DNA of 64,000 nucleotides from Chitinophaga sp. YR573. Lineage in GTDB: Bacteria; Bacteroidota; Bacteroidia; Chitinophagales; Chitinophagaceae. Below the pieces are notes generated by a model. The model was not told the DNA's origin. It saw only the letters and a program-made list of their open reading frames with translations, and searched no databases. Positions within the stretch are counted from its first letter, which is position 1; every line of letters starts with the position of its first letter. Made by a program: the position numbers and the translations under genes. Of this stretch, positions 44,896 through 54,665 are shown one piece after another. Location: positions 2,249,199-2,313,198 of the forward strand of contig NZ_FOJF01000001.1 of the NCBI RefSeq assembly GCF_900110995.1, in the 5' to 3' direction.

Positions 44896-45465
44896 TTAAT
44901 AATACGGTGATATCATTATATACACGATCACACCTGTAACCGCTACATAAAACCAGATAGGCCAGGTAATACGTGCTATCTTCTTATGCTTTACAAAGTC
45001 CGACTGGAAACCTCTCAGCAATGTGAATAATACCAGCGGTACTATGATAATAGCCAGCAGTATATGAGACAGCAATATGAAATAATATATATAAGCAGAA
45101 CCACTCACCAATGCCTTCTCGGTAGCATCCACTATTCCATCATGATTGGAATCCCCATATTTCGTGCTCTCCGTAAAGAAGTGATAAGTAACATAAGACA
45201 ATAAGAAGATAGCAGATAAACCTACTGCTATCAGGTTAGTGATCTTATGCGCTTTGATCTGTCCTCTCCTGATGAAGTACAGACTTCCCAACAGCAATAC
45301 TGCCGTTGCAGAATTCAGTATCGCATGAAATAACGGAAGGATGTATACATTAAACCCAGCCTCAATATGCGGGCGTGGTAAATAAAAAAGTATTGCTACC
45401 AATACCGGTATAGCAACCGAGATGATAGCAATAGGCAGATTAAGACTTTTATTCCTGATATCCAT
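44896..45465 (-). CDS. DUF420 domain membrane protein
   Basis: 189 residues, five predicted transmembrane helices. The DUF420 pattern includes LPLFHAILNSATAVLLLGSLYFIRRGQIKAHKI, SYVTYHFF and YYFILLSHILLAIIIVPLVLFTL, with histidines placed like those of CtaM/heme-related helical proteins. DUF420 members accompany cytochrome oxidase genes in many bacteria and are thought to help assembly. It sits 12 bp from the Sco gene. Confidence 0.87.
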   Translation of the reverse strand: MDIRNKSLNLPIAIISVAIPVLVAILFYLPRPHIEAGFNVYILPLFHAILNSATAVLLLGSLYFIRRGQIKAHKITNLIAVGLSAIFLLSYVTYHFFTESTKYGDSNHDGIVDATEKALVSGSAYIYYFILLSHILLAIIIVPLVLFTLLRGFQSDFVKHKKIARITWPIWFYVAVTGVIVYIMISPYY

Positions 45466-45477
45466 AACAGTAATTAA

Positions 45478-46167
45478 CTATTCCTCTGTTCCTGAAAAAA
45501 GCCGTTTCAATAATCCCGGCCTGTGTTTATCTTTTTCCAGATGCAATATTGCAATATCATTCGCGCATTGACGGATAGCATTGGAATCAAGCCCGTCATA
45601 ATATCCGCGGATATGATGATCCTTATCCAGCAGTACCAGCTTCTCCGTATGAATGAAATCATCCGGTCCGCCATCTCCCTGCGTTACACTTACAAATACT
45701 TCATTACGGGCCCAGTCATAAATATCTTTCTTCGCGCCGGTCAGTAACCACCAGTTATCCGGATTGATATTATGCTTGTTACCATATGCTCTCAGTTGCT
45801 CTGAAGAATCCCTCTCAGGATCTACTGTAAAAGAAAGCAACTGAAGAAGTGTATCATTCTTTACATAAGCCTGCTGGATTTTCTCCAGGTTGCTCATCAG
45901 TTTTGGACAGATACTGGGGCAGGAGGTAAAGAAGAAATTTACCAGGATTACTTTATCCGGAAGATCTTTCAACTGTACCTGTTTTCCCATCTGATTGGTA
46001 AGTGTGAGATCCTTTACAGTATGAAACACTGTATCGTATTGTGTCTTACCGTCTTTAACCACGGTATTCACACTATCAGGAATATAGTAACGAGGTATCG
46101 GCACAACATTCCTTCCATAATGGTCTACTATCAGGTATCCCGCCAACGGCACCAGTATTGCCAGCAT
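45478..46167 (-). CDS. SCO1/SenC family copper chaperone
   Basis: At least 229 residues. The thioredoxin fold has the copper motif FFFTSCPSICPKLMSNL (CxxxC) and the partner His in DDFIHTEKLVLLDKDH. It inserts copper into the CuA site of oxidase subunit II. The first ATG (46167) falls inside the N-terminal hydrophobic segment. No ATG, GTG or TTG occurs between it and the in-frame stop upstream. An ATT codon at 46194 would restore a normal positive N-terminus (SRKGLIGV before it). The true start is therefore unclear. Confidence 0.9.
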   Translation of the reverse strand: MLAILVPLAGYLIVDHYGRNVVPIPRYYIPDSVNTVVKDGKTQYDTVFHTVKDLTLTNQMGKQVQLKDLPDKVILVNFFFTSCPSICPKLMSNLEKIQQAYVKNDTLLQLLSFTVDPERDSSEQLRAYGNKHNINPDNWWLLTGAKKDIYDWARNEVFVSVTQGDGGPDDFIHTEKLVLLDKDHHIRGYYDGLDSNAIRQCANDIAILHLEKDKHRPGLLKRLFSGTEE

Positions 46168-46283
46168 TACTCCTATAAGTCCTTTGCGTGAAATGGCCGT
46201 AGTTTTAAATTGTTATATAAAATTTACGCTTTACAACTCCCACTAGCGTGAAAGCAGTAAAGCGTAACATGTAGGGAATATTC

Positions 46284-46688
46284 TTAGTGATGTGCTTCCT
46301 CAGTATTCACGTGCATAGCAGCAGGAGCTGGTTTGCCCGGAGCAAGATCCTTGCGCATGTTCTTCCATGAATCACCATCTGCCAGGAAGGCGATGATAAA
46401 CCATACGAACAACATCAAAGGAATTAATATTGTCATTATCAGGTTCCTGATTTCATTGCGTAAGTGCATAAATTCAGCAACGATAAAGAATGCTTTCAGA
46501 ATTGTAAGGGCTACGAAGATTGAGTTCAAAAACAATCTTGGCATCCAGTGCCACTCCAGGTAGGAGAAAGCCAGACCCACTTCAAAAATAGTGATCGCTA
46601 ATAATATCCAGAACGTTTTCCAGATGCCTTTGGTAGAAGCATCATGGCCATGCTCATCATGTACTACTCCTGTATGTGTATGTTCCAT
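46284..46688 (-). CDS. Cytochrome c oxidase subunit IV family protein
   Basis: 134 residues, three transmembrane helices (FWILLAITIFEVGLAFSYL, LFLNSIFVALTILKAFFIVAEFMHL, LIMTILIPLMLFVWFIIAFL). KAFFIVAEFMHLRNE is the family hallmark of prokaryotic CtaF/CyoD-like small subunits. Ends are rich in His (HTHTGVVHDEHGHDAST), which is common in this locus. It lies between subunit III and the Sco gene. Confidence 0.9.
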   Translation of the reverse strand: MEHTHTGVVHDEHGHDASTKGIWKTFWILLAITIFEVGLAFSYLEWHWMPRLFLNSIFVALTILKAFFIVAEFMHLRNEIRNLIMTILIPLMLFVWFIIAFLADGDSWKNMRKDLAPGKPAPAAMHVNTEEAHH

Positions 46689-46749
46689 TAGTGTTACTTT
46701 TAAAAATCCAGATTACAAATACCAGTTCAAGCTTACTTTTTACCTGTAA

Positions 46750-47427
46750 TCACAGCAGGTAGAAGCAGGTGAATACGAATACCCATACCAGGTCTACAAA
46801 GTGCCAGTACAGACCAACTTTCTCCACCATTTCATAGTGGCCTCTGTCATCATAAGTACCTTTCAGTACGTTAGCCAGGATCACAATGTTCAGGACCACA
46901 CCGGATGTTACGTGTAAACCGTGGAAACCGGTGATAGTAAAGAAGAAGTTAGTAAAGTTAGTAGAAGCAATAGTGCCGTCTTCGTTAGCAAAAGGATTAT
47001 GACCCCACCATGCACCTAATTCATGTAAGTGTGTCCACTCCCATGCCTGGCAGCTTAAGAAAGCGATACCACCGATGATAGTCCATACCATCCATTTGGC
47101 AACAGCTTTTCTGTCTCTCATGTGACCGGCATGTACAGCCAGTACCATGGTTACAGAACTCATGATCAGGATAAACGTCATCAGACTCACAAATACCAGG
47201 GGTAAATGTGCGGTATGACTAACGAACGGAAATGAATGGAAGACCTCATTAGGGTCAGGCCAGGAAGTACTCATGAAACGGATAGTACCGTAAGAGATCA
47301 GTAATGCTCCAAAAGTAAAAGCATCCGACATCAGGAAGTACCACATCATCAACTTTCCGTAACTCACGTTAAAAGGAGAATGTCCCCCGGACCACCATTT
47401 TTTCTGCGCTGTAACTGCTGTATCCAT
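46750..47427 (-). CDS. Cytochrome c oxidase subunit III
   Basis: 225 residues, about five to six helices. Subunit III signature: GKLMMWYFLMSDAFTFGALLISYG, SSVTMVLAVHAGHMRDRKAV, FLSCQAWEWTHLH and FFFTITGFHGLHVTSGVVLNI. It ends GLYWHFVDLVWVFVFTCFYLL. It supports the proton-pumping subunit I in the membrane. A second subunit III-type gene follows upstream in the same operon. Confidence 0.93.
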   Translation of the reverse strand: MDTAVTAQKKWWSGGHSPFNVSYGKLMMWYFLMSDAFTFGALLISYGTIRFMSTSWPDPNEVFHSFPFVSHTAHLPLVFVSLMTFILIMSSVTMVLAVHAGHMRDRKAVAKWMVWTIIGGIAFLSCQAWEWTHLHELGAWWGHNPFANEDGTIASTNFTNFFFTITGFHGLHVTSGVVLNIVILANVLKGTYDDRGHYEMVEKVGLYWHFVDLVWVFVFTCFYLL

Positions 47428-47458
47428 TGTTTGTTTTGTAATTATTTTTTAGAAAGTT

Positions 47459-48022
47459 TTATCTGGCAATACTCAGAAATATTAACAGGTAAATCCACAA
47501 TGCGTCCACAAAATGCCAGTATGTAGCGGCTACTTCTATGGGCACCGGGCTGTAAGTACGTACCCTTGTGCGGAATGCCCTGCCAAACATAATCAGCAGT
47601 GCAACTACACCACCCAGCACGTGTAACAGGTGTACACTTACTATTACATAGATAAATGATACTGATGCCGGTCCGTTCAATGGCAGCCCCATCGCATTCA
47701 TCTGCATAAAGCCTATCCACTGACACACCGCAAAAGCCACACCTAATACTGCCGTTAATGTAATGAGCTGTTTGTAACGCTGCATGTGACGATTCCTGAA
47801 TTGCTTTACAGCCATCTGAACGGTAAAACTACTGCTCAGGATGATTGCTGTAGATATCCAGAAGATCATCGGTAACTGGAATGTAAACCAGTTTGCCTGC
47901 GCCCGCTTTACAACATATGCACTTGTAAACCCTATAAACATCATGGTTATGCTACCCATAGCAATCCATAGGGAATATTTGTGTGGATGTATTTTGTTAC
48001 GTTGTACGCTCATCGCCTGCAT
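47459..48022 (-). CDS. Second heme-copper oxidase subunit III-type protein
   Basis: About 187 residues from the ATG at 48022. A GTG just before and an ATG at 48013 are also possible. Five helices with KYSLWIAMGSITMMFIGFTSAYVV, HLLHVLGGVVALLIMFGRAF and the closing AATYWHFVDALWIYLLIFL, the same YWHFVD motif as the other subunit III. Paired subunit III genes are usual in Bacteroidota caa3 loci. The shorter copy may replace the first two helices. Confidence 0.9.
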   Translation of the reverse strand: MQAMSVQRNKIHPHKYSLWIAMGSITMMFIGFTSAYVVKRAQANWFTFQLPMIFWISTAIILSSSFTVQMAVKQFRNRHMQRYKQLITLTAVLGVAFAVCQWIGFMQMNAMGLPLNGPASVSFIYVIVSVHLLHVLGGVVALLIMFGRAFRTRVRTYSPVPIEVAATYWHFVDALWIYLLIFLSIAR

Positions 48023-48042
48023 CACTATAATTTGAATAACTT

Positions 48043-48990
48043 TTAAATTTTGTCAGCCAGCAAAGCCAGTTGCATAATGGTCAGATAGATATAAGAGCCG
48101 AACATCAGCTTACGGGCAGCCGGTACATCACATTTCAGGTACAGGTTCACTGCCCTGTAAAGGAAAAACAACGATACCAGGATCACTACAATAGCAGAGA
48201 TATAACCTGTTATTCCTAACATGTAAGGTATTAACCCTGCAGGTATCAATAACAATGTATACGCCACTGCCTGTAAAGCGATCTGCTTATTTGGCTCTCC
48301 GGAATTAGGCAACAGTTTGAATCCTGCTCTCGTGTAATCCTTATGTCCTATCCAGGCAATAGCCCAGAAGTGAGGAAACTGCCACAGGAACTGGATAGCA
48401 AATAATGCCCATCCGCCTTCGCTGATCTTGTTTTCTCCCGCAGCCCAGCCAATTAATAAAGGCAATGCTCCGGGTACCGCTCCAACCAGTACCGCCAGTG
48501 AGTTCCATTTTTTCCAGGGAGTATATACAAAACCATATACTACCAGGGATAAAAGGCTCAATCCGGCACATAACCAGTTAAAACCCCAGGCCAGGATAGC
48601 CAGACCGGCAATACCTGTTACTACCGCTATGATAATTCCTTCTGTTTCAGAAAGGCGGCCTGATGGTAAAGGACGTACAGCTGTACGCGCCATTAACTTA
48701 TCAGTTTCCTTTTCCAGCAGCTGGTTAATCGTATTGGCAGAACCGGATACCAGTAAACCACCGGCAAATAAAGTAAGAACTTTTATTAACGAAAACGCCA
48801 CACCAGGCACCAGTAAATAACCAACCACACTTGAGAACACCACCATGAAGGTCAGATTAAACTTCATTAACTGAGAGTAATCTTTCACCTTACTGGCTAC
48901 AGCAAACGATGACGACAATTTTATGGAGTTTTCTCTTATCATTACTGGTACCTTTTCTCTGAAATCCATTCTTTTCGGGGCAGGAGGCAT
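48043..48990 (-). CDS. ctaB: Protoheme IX farnesyltransferase (heme O synthase)
   Basis: 315 residues, UbiA prenyltransferase family, about eight to nine helices. NTINQLLEKETDKLMARTAVRPLPSG is the first Asp/Glu-rich motif, with LLVVYGFVYTPWKKWNSLAVLVGAVPGALPLLIGW and FLWQFPHFWAIAWIGHKDYTRAGFKLLP following. It attaches the farnesyl group of heme O/A to heme B for the oxidase. It starts 3 bp after the subunit I stop. Later in-frame Met codons (for example before DFREK) could also start it. Confidence 0.94.
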   Translation of the reverse strand: MPPAPKRMDFREKVPVMIRENSIKLSSSFAVASKVKDYSQLMKFNLTFMVVFSSVVGYLLVPGVAFSLIKVLTLFAGGLLVSGSANTINQLLEKETDKLMARTAVRPLPSGRLSETEGIIIAVVTGIAGLAILAWGFNWLCAGLSLLSLVVYGFVYTPWKKWNSLAVLVGAVPGALPLLIGWAAGENKISEGGWALFAIQFLWQFPHFWAIAWIGHKDYTRAGFKLLPNSGEPNKQIALQAVAYTLLLIPAGLIPYMLGITGYISAIVVILVSLFFLYRAVNLYLKCDVPAARKLMFGSYIYLTIMQLALLADKI

Positions 48991-48993
48991 TAA

Positions 48994-50826
48994 TTAATGC
49001 CCGCCTGCAGCTTCTTCATCTTTAGACAATGGTACAGTCTGCGGGATGAAATCAACACCGTCTTTACTGTAGTCATATGGCCAGCGATACACTTCAGGAA
49101 TCTCACCAGGCCAGTTACCGTGACCAGGATTGATTGGTGTAGTCCATTCCAGTGTAGTTGAGCTCCATGGGTTGGTAGTAGTTAACTTCCTTCCTTTGAA
49201 TATGCTGTAGAAGAAGTTGAATACAAACATCAGCTGCGCTGCGAATACGATGATCACCACTATACTGATGAAATGGTTCAGATCACCGAATTGTTTGAAA
49301 GACTCCCAGTTAGAATAATCATAATACCTTCTTGGCATACCGGCCATACCTTCGTAGTGCATTGGCCAGAATATCAGGTAAGCACCTAACAGGGTAATCC
49401 AGAAGTGAATGTATGATAAAGTATTGTTCAGGTAACGTCCGAACATCTTAGGGAACCAGTGGTATACACCGGCAAATGTTCCGAAGAAGGCAGACACACC
49501 CATTACTATATGGAAGTGAGCAATTACGAAATAAGTATCATGCAGGTGGATATCTATAGAAGAGTTACCTAACCAGATACCGGTTAAACCACCGGAGATG
49601 AAGGTACTCACGAAACCTATAGAAAACAGCATACCTGGCGTGAACCTGATATTACCTCTCCAGATAGTAGTGATCCAGTTAAATACCTTGATCGCAGAAG
49701 GTACCGCAATCAATAAGGTAAGTAATACGAAGAAGGCACCAAGGAAAGGATTAAGACCTGTAACGAACATATGATGCGCCCATACCAGGAAGGCCAGGAT
49801 GGCAATTGCAAACATGGAACCAACCATCGCCAGGTAACCAAAGATCGGCTTGCGGGCATTTACCGCCAGGATCTCAGATACCATACCCATTGCAGGCAGG
49901 ATGATGATGTACACCTCAGGGTGACCCAGGAACCAGAACAAGTGCTGGTAAAGGATCGCACTACCACCTTCGTTAGACAATGCTTTACCGGCTACGAACA
50001 GTTCGCTCAGGTAGAAGCTGGTGCCAGCGTGACGGTCAAACAGCAACAGGATAAAACCTGACAGCAATACAGGGAAAGAAAGTACGCCTAATACCGCAGT
50101 GAAGAAGAAGCTCCAGATAGTCAGCGGCAGTTTGGTCATGCTCATACCCTTGGTACGCATGTTCAGGATAGTAGAAATATAATTCAGACCGCCCAGTAAC
50201 TGAGACACTACAAACAGTGCCATACTGGTAAGCCATAAGTCCATACCTATTTTAGAACCGATTGAAGCATCACCTAATGCACTCAGCGGAGGATAAGACG
50301 TCCAACCACCGGATGCTGGTCCTGTTTGTACAAACAGAGAACACATCATCACGCAGCTGGCCATAAAGAAGAACCAGTAGCTCAGCATATTCATGAAAGG
50401 AGAAGCCATATCACGTGCCCCTACCTGCAAAGGAATCAGCAGGTTGGAGAATGTACCGCTCAAACCGGCCGTTAATACAAAGAATACCAATATAGTACCA
50501 TGCATTGTTACCAGTGCATAGTAAGCCTCCGGTGAAATATGTCCACCCTTTGCCCAATGGCCCAGGATGCTTTCCAGCCAGGGGAAAGAAGTATCCGGGA
50601 AACCCAGTTGCAAACGAAACAGTACAGAGAAGAAAGCACCTACGATAGCCCAGAGAATACCGGTTATCAGAAACTGCTTGGCGATGGTCTTATGGTCCAT
50701 ACTGAAAACGTACTTCGAAATGAAGCCGCCTTCATGATGATGCTCATGGTCGTCATGGCCATGACCGTGCGCTGCTGCGCCATGCATTACCTCCTGTTGA
50801 CTGTGCAATGTTGCTTCGTTACTCAT
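48994..50826 (-). CDS. Cytochrome c oxidase subunit I
   Basis: 610 residues, twelve helices expected. The heme and CuB ligands are in HPEVYIIILPAMGMVSEIL, WAHHMFVTGLNPFLG and IHLHDTYFVIAHFHIVMGVSAFF. KDHKTIAKQF-like N-terminal region and a His-rich N-terminus (HGAAAHGHGHDDHEHHHEGG) are also seen. It is the catalytic, proton-pumping subunit of the caa3-type oxidase, taking electrons from the CuA subunit. The neighbours make the assignment secure. Confidence 0.96.
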   Translation of the reverse strand: MSNEATLHSQQEVMHGAAAHGHGHDDHEHHHEGGFISKYVFSMDHKTIAKQFLITGILWAIVGAFFSVLFRLQLGFPDTSFPWLESILGHWAKGGHISPEAYYALVTMHGTILVFFVLTAGLSGTFSNLLIPLQVGARDMASPFMNMLSYWFFFMASCVMMCSLFVQTGPASGGWTSYPPLSALGDASIGSKIGMDLWLTSMALFVVSQLLGGLNYISTILNMRTKGMSMTKLPLTIWSFFFTAVLGVLSFPVLLSGFILLLFDRHAGTSFYLSELFVAGKALSNEGGSAILYQHLFWFLGHPEVYIIILPAMGMVSEILAVNARKPIFGYLAMVGSMFAIAILAFLVWAHHMFVTGLNPFLGAFFVLLTLLIAVPSAIKVFNWITTIWRGNIRFTPGMLFSIGFVSTFISGGLTGIWLGNSSIDIHLHDTYFVIAHFHIVMGVSAFFGTFAGVYHWFPKMFGRYLNNTLSYIHFWITLLGAYLIFWPMHYEGMAGMPRRYYDYSNWESFKQFGDLNHFISIVVIIVFAAQLMFVFNFFYSIFKGRKLTTTNPWSSTTLEWTTPINPGHGNWPGEIPEVYRWPYDYSKDGVDFIPQTVPLSKDEEAAGGH

Positions 50827-50930
50827 AATCGGTTCTGTTTATATAAAACTGACTTCGGGGAGTACCTCATCAGTTTGTCTTTAATTTTTTAAATGTCCTG
50901 CGTCTAAAGTTTCAACTGCCTTTTACAAAA

Positions 50931-51980
50931 TTAATGCTTCACAACATTAACCGCCACTGCTTTTTGAGTGCTGTCTGCAGCTGGCGTAGCCGCAGCCGCA
51001 GGAGTTGCACTTTCATGAGCAAGGTCGAATTGTGTTTTCTGCTTTGCAGCCCATGCATCATATTCTGCCTGTGTTTCTACTACGATGTTTGCTTTCATAG
51101 AGTAGTGACCGGCACCACACATCTGATCGCAGGAGATCTCGTATACGAAATCAGGATTATCCTCTCTCACCTTCATTTCTGCAGTAGTATATTTAGGCGT
51201 AAACCACAATGTAGTAGGAATACCAGGTACAGCATCCATCTTCATACGGAAGTGAGACAACCCAACGTCATGGATCACATCACGGGAACCGATGATCAGC
51301 TTCACTGGTTTATTAACTACCAGGTGCATTTCAGTGGCCATGTAATCATCCTTATTCAGTTCATCATCCCAGTCCTGACCTACAGGATTAGTTGCTTCAT
51401 TGATATTCTTGAAGAATTTACGACCCAGCTGGCCATCTTTACCAGGGTAACGGATCAGCCAGTTAAACTGTTTACCGGTAATTTCCACGATCATAGCATC
51501 CTTCGGTGCTTCTGATGTAATGCGGAACCAATGTCTTAAACCGATAGCAACAAGAACAGTAAGTGCAATAGCAGGAATTACAGTCCAGATCAGCTCCAGT
51601 TTGTTGTTGTGTGGGAAGTAAAAAGCTTTCTGCCCTTCTTTTTCCTGGTATTTGAATGCGAACCAGAACAGGAGGATCTGTGTAATAACGAATACAATTC
51701 CGGTTATTATCAGGGTCCACATGATCATGCTATCAATCCCTTCACCCTGCTCTGATGCTGCTCCTGATCCCATCTTACCTCTCAGTAATTCGTTACAGTA
51801 GTATACACCTATCAAGCCAAGCACCAGGAAGGATATCATCAGGAAACCATTAACCCGGTTTGACTGCTGACGCGACTTCTTTTCTCCCTTCAATATGGAC
51901 ACATATTCGCTCGCCTTCGCAATCTGGAAGATGACTATGAATATGAGCACAACAACTAAGACTGCTAAATATCCTGACAT
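50931..51980 (-). CDS. Cytochrome c oxidase subunit II
   Basis: 349 residues. Three hydrophobic N-terminal helices (LAVLVVVLIFIVIFQIAKAS is the first) precede the periplasmic CuA domain. The CuA ligands are in VGLSHFRMKMDAVPGIPTTLW and SCDQMCGAGHYSMKA, with Cys-x3-Cys, His and Met. No C-terminal cytochrome c domain is attached, so electrons must come from a separate cytochrome such as ActE or the ActA head. The C-terminus is an Ala/Thr-rich tail. Confidence 0.94.
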   Translation of the reverse strand: MSGYLAVLVVVLIFIVIFQIAKASEYVSILKGEKKSRQQSNRVNGFLMISFLVLGLIGVYYCNELLRGKMGSGAASEQGEGIDSMIMWTLIITGIVFVITQILLFWFAFKYQEKEGQKAFYFPHNNKLELIWTVIPAIALTVLVAIGLRHWFRITSEAPKDAMIVEITGKQFNWLIRYPGKDGQLGRKFFKNINEATNPVGQDWDDELNKDDYMATEMHLVVNKPVKLIIGSRDVIHDVGLSHFRMKMDAVPGIPTTLWFTPKYTTAEMKVREDNPDFVYEISCDQMCGAGHYSMKANIVVETQAEYDAWAAKQKTQFDLAHESATPAAAATPAADSTQKAVAVNVVKH

Positions 51981-52040
51981 TGCTATTTGAAATAATTAAG
52001 TTATCTAATGCTTTTCGTTTCTACTTATATCTGCCTATGA

Positions 52041-53249
52041 TCAGGTATGGTGTACAATACTTTCTTTCAGGTAAGGATGGGTCTTTGGAACCAATGCTGC
52101 TTTAGTCAGCTGATTGGATACCAGGAATATGATCAGTCCCACAAAACCGAGTCCGATACCAAATTCAAACCATGGGAATACCAGGTGCTGATAAGTACCA
52201 GGTCCTACCATCTGCCAGAAATCCAGCCAGTGACCGAAGATAATCACAACTGCAATGAATACCATGGAAGAGTAGTTACGTTTAGTGTCACGCTTCATCA
52301 GGAATAACAGCGGAGTGACAAAGTTGATCAGCAGGTTCAGGAAGAAGATTGGCCTCCACTCGCCCCATACGCGGGGTTTGAAGTATACAATTTCTTCAGG
52401 CATGTTTGCGTACCAGATCAGCATGTACTGAGAGAACCACAGGTATGTCCAGAAAATGCTGAACGCAAAACAGAACTTACCGAGGTCATGCAGGTGCTCT
52501 TCATTTACCATTGGCAGGTAGCCATTACGTTTCAGGTAAATAACAAATAAGGTGATCAGCGCCACACCAGATACCCAGGTGCTTGCGAATGTGTACCAGC
52601 TGTACATGGTAGAATACCAGTGTGCATCAATACTCATTAACCACATCCATGGAGTAGTAGAACCAACGCTCAATACAAATACTACGAGGAAACCACCGCA
52701 CCAAACGGTGTTTCTCCAGATTATACGTTTACCGGTTTCTTTTGAAAGATCCCAGCTATCTTGCTCAATAGACATTTTACGCAGCTTAAGCGTAAAGTAA
52801 CTCCACAAACCGATTGTAAGAACAGCAGCAGTAGTAAAGAATGCTTTGCTGAGGAAAGGCGCTTTCCAGGTAAGGATAGGGTCATGTGCAACATGCTCTG
52901 TATCCAGCCAGTGGTAGATATGCGTTTTACCGGTAAATACCAGGATCATCAACAGCAGGAACAAAATGCCTCCCAATACAGGAACAGCCATAGAAATTGC
53001 TTCCGGCACACGGCGGAAACCGATCTGCCATCCACCATGCGCCAGGGTAGTGGCAGCAATAAAGAACGTACTGGCTAATACGATCAGCGTAAAGAATGTG
53101 CTGTTCTGCAGCAAACCTGCCCAGAAACGGGTTGAGCCATGCTCTCCCTGAAATGCGAATAATCCGATCAACAAAGTCAGCAAGCCAATCCCCATTAACA
53201 CGAAGCTGGTCGTTTTTAGTCTTGCTGGTACTACAAATTGGTCCTTCAT
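52041..53249 (-). CDS. actF: Alternative complex III subunit ActF
   Basis: 402 residues, ten transmembrane helices. Typical of the ActF/quinol:cytochrome c oxidoreductase membrane subunit: LARFWAGLLQNSTFF-like start, WSYFTLKLRKMSIEQD, STTPWMWLMSIDAHWYSTMYSWYTFAS, FWTYLWFSQYMLIWYANMPEEIVYF and GHWLDFWQMVGPGTYQ. It resembles ActC in fold and helps anchor the complex. It lies next to ActE upstream and the oxidase genes downstream. Confidence 0.93.
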   Translation of the reverse strand: MKDQFVVPARLKTTSFVLMGIGLLTLLIGLFAFQGEHGSTRFWAGLLQNSTFFTLIVLASTFFIAATTLAHGGWQIGFRRVPEAISMAVPVLGGILFLLLMILVFTGKTHIYHWLDTEHVAHDPILTWKAPFLSKAFFTTAAVLTIGLWSYFTLKLRKMSIEQDSWDLSKETGKRIIWRNTVWCGGFLVVFVLSVGSTTPWMWLMSIDAHWYSTMYSWYTFASTWVSGVALITLFVIYLKRNGYLPMVNEEHLHDLGKFCFAFSIFWTYLWFSQYMLIWYANMPEEIVYFKPRVWGEWRPIFFLNLLINFVTPLLFLMKRDTKRNYSSMVFIAVVIIFGHWLDFWQMVGPGTYQHLVFPWFEFGIGLGFVGLIIFLVSNQLTKAALVPKTHPYLKESIVHHT

Positions 53250-53290
53250 TACTGTATATTAAAATACTTGATTGAATGCTATTTTACTCA

Positions 53291-53932
53291 TTATTTAGCC
53301 TGTGCTACAACTACAGGAGCAGCAGTAGCTTTCGTGGTATCAGTGCTGGCAGCAGGAGCAGCAGGAGCGGCAACATTAGCACCACCGTTCTGCACACTGT
53401 GAATATAGGCTGCAATTTTCCAGCGTTGTTCCCTGTCTAACTGACTGGCGTAACTACCCATGTTCAGATAACCATAAGTCATTACGTGGAACAGTCTGCC
53501 TTCTGTATAGCTGGCTTTAGGGCCGCTTGCCAGGTTAGCAGGTGCTGCTACGAATGGGCCTGTACCATCTTTGTATAACGGACCGTTACCATCCAGCTTC
53601 GTACCATGACAAACGCCACAATAAATATTGAATAAACGTTTACCTTCCTCCAGGTCCGCTTTTCCAAGAATAAGCGGGTTCTTTACTAAATTGGCCTGAG
53701 CAGTATCTGCCGCCTTCAGATGGTAAGGCAGCAACTCTCCTCTCTTAACGGTGCCTTCTACTGGTTTCAGTGTAGACACGCGCTCGCTGTAGAACTCGTA
53801 TGCGCGGGATTCAAACATATCCGGCATGTAATGTCTGCCGGGATTCCTGTTATTCTCTCCCCTGTTGCATGCCGATACCAAAGCTCCACTTACCAAAGCA
53901 GCTGCGATCAATATGTTGGAAGTCCTTTTCAT
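53291..53932 (-). CDS. actE: Alternative complex III monoheme cytochrome ActE
   Basis: 213 residues, lipoprotein signal (LIAAALVSGALVSAC). One c-type heme: CGVCHG in LFNIYCGVCHGTKLDGNG. A Met ligand is likely in HVMTYGYLNMGSYASQL. The C-terminus is an Ala/Thr/Pro-rich tail. It carries electrons from the ActA hemes towards the oxidase CuA site. Position between ActD and ActF is the standard order. Confidence 0.94.
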   Translation of the reverse strand: MKRTSNILIAAALVSGALVSACNRGENNRNPGRHYMPDMFESRAYEFYSERVSTLKPVEGTVKRGELLPYHLKAADTAQANLVKNPLILGKADLEEGKRLFNIYCGVCHGTKLDGNGPLYKDGTGPFVAAPANLASGPKASYTEGRLFHVMTYGYLNMGSYASQLDREQRWKIAAYIHSVQNGGANVAAPAAPAASTDTTKATAAPVVVAQAK

Positions 53933-54002
53933 CTGTATATTATAATTCTAGCTTATGTTCTGGTTCACCCCCTGTTAAACAGGAAGCTTTTAAAATCTAC
54001 AT

Positions 54003-54599
54003 TTACGCGTTTACAGGCTCAGGGCGCTTGTTGTCGAACAGGCGGTCCTCACGGTCGTAACGACCATACCACCAGCCAGCTTCAGCACGCTGTTCGTTAA
54101 TCTGCGTTCCACCAATACCTGCCAGGAACTTTTTCAGTTCCTCTGCGTTTGTTTTGGCAGTTACTTCAATCGCCATTACAAACAGATCATCTGTCTGACG
54201 GGGATGAAATATGTGTTTCTTAACAAATGGAGCCAGCTGACACAGGTAACAGAATGTCAGTACCATACCTACAGCTGAGAACAATACTGTTAACTCAAAT
54301 GTGATAGGGATGAACGCCGGTAATGGAAAATGCGGTTTACCACCGATGTTCATAGGCCAGTCTGTTGTGAATATCCAGCTCATGCAGGATAATGCTGTTG
54401 TTGTACCGGTAATACCGTAAACAAACCCGGCGGTGTGCAGGCTGGTTTCCCGCAAACCCATTGCATGATCAAGACCATGCACCGGAAAAGGTGTATATAC
54501 ATCGTGAATTTTGTAGCCTGCAGTCCGCACCTTTTTCACAGCCGGAAACAATACCGCCTCATCATCAAAACTTGCTACAACAAAATTTTTAACCGCCAT
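54003..54599 (-). CDS. actD: Alternative complex III subunit ActD (DUF3341)
   Basis: 198 residues. The DUF3341 start KNFVVASFDDEAVLFPAVKKVRTAGYKIHDVYTPFPVHGLDHAMGL is clear. Two transmembrane helices (AGFVYGITGTTTALSCMSWI and ITFELTVLFSAVGMVLTFCY) follow, then a short ferredoxin-like tail. ActD sits in the membrane and touches ActC and ActF. It is 66 bp downstream of ActC. Confidence 0.94.
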   Translation of the reverse strand: MAVKNFVVASFDDEAVLFPAVKKVRTAGYKIHDVYTPFPVHGLDHAMGLRETSLHTAGFVYGITGTTTALSCMSWIFTTDWPMNIGGKPHFPLPAFIPITFELTVLFSAVGMVLTFCYLCQLAPFVKKHIFHPRQTDDLFVMAIEVTAKTNAEELKKFLAGIGGTQINEQRAEAGWWYGRYDREDRLFDNKRPEPVNA

Positions 54600-54665
54600 A
54601 TGTTTAAAAAATTCTTATTCTAAAAAACAAATTCCTGATTCCTCTTTATAAATGCTTCCAGGCAA

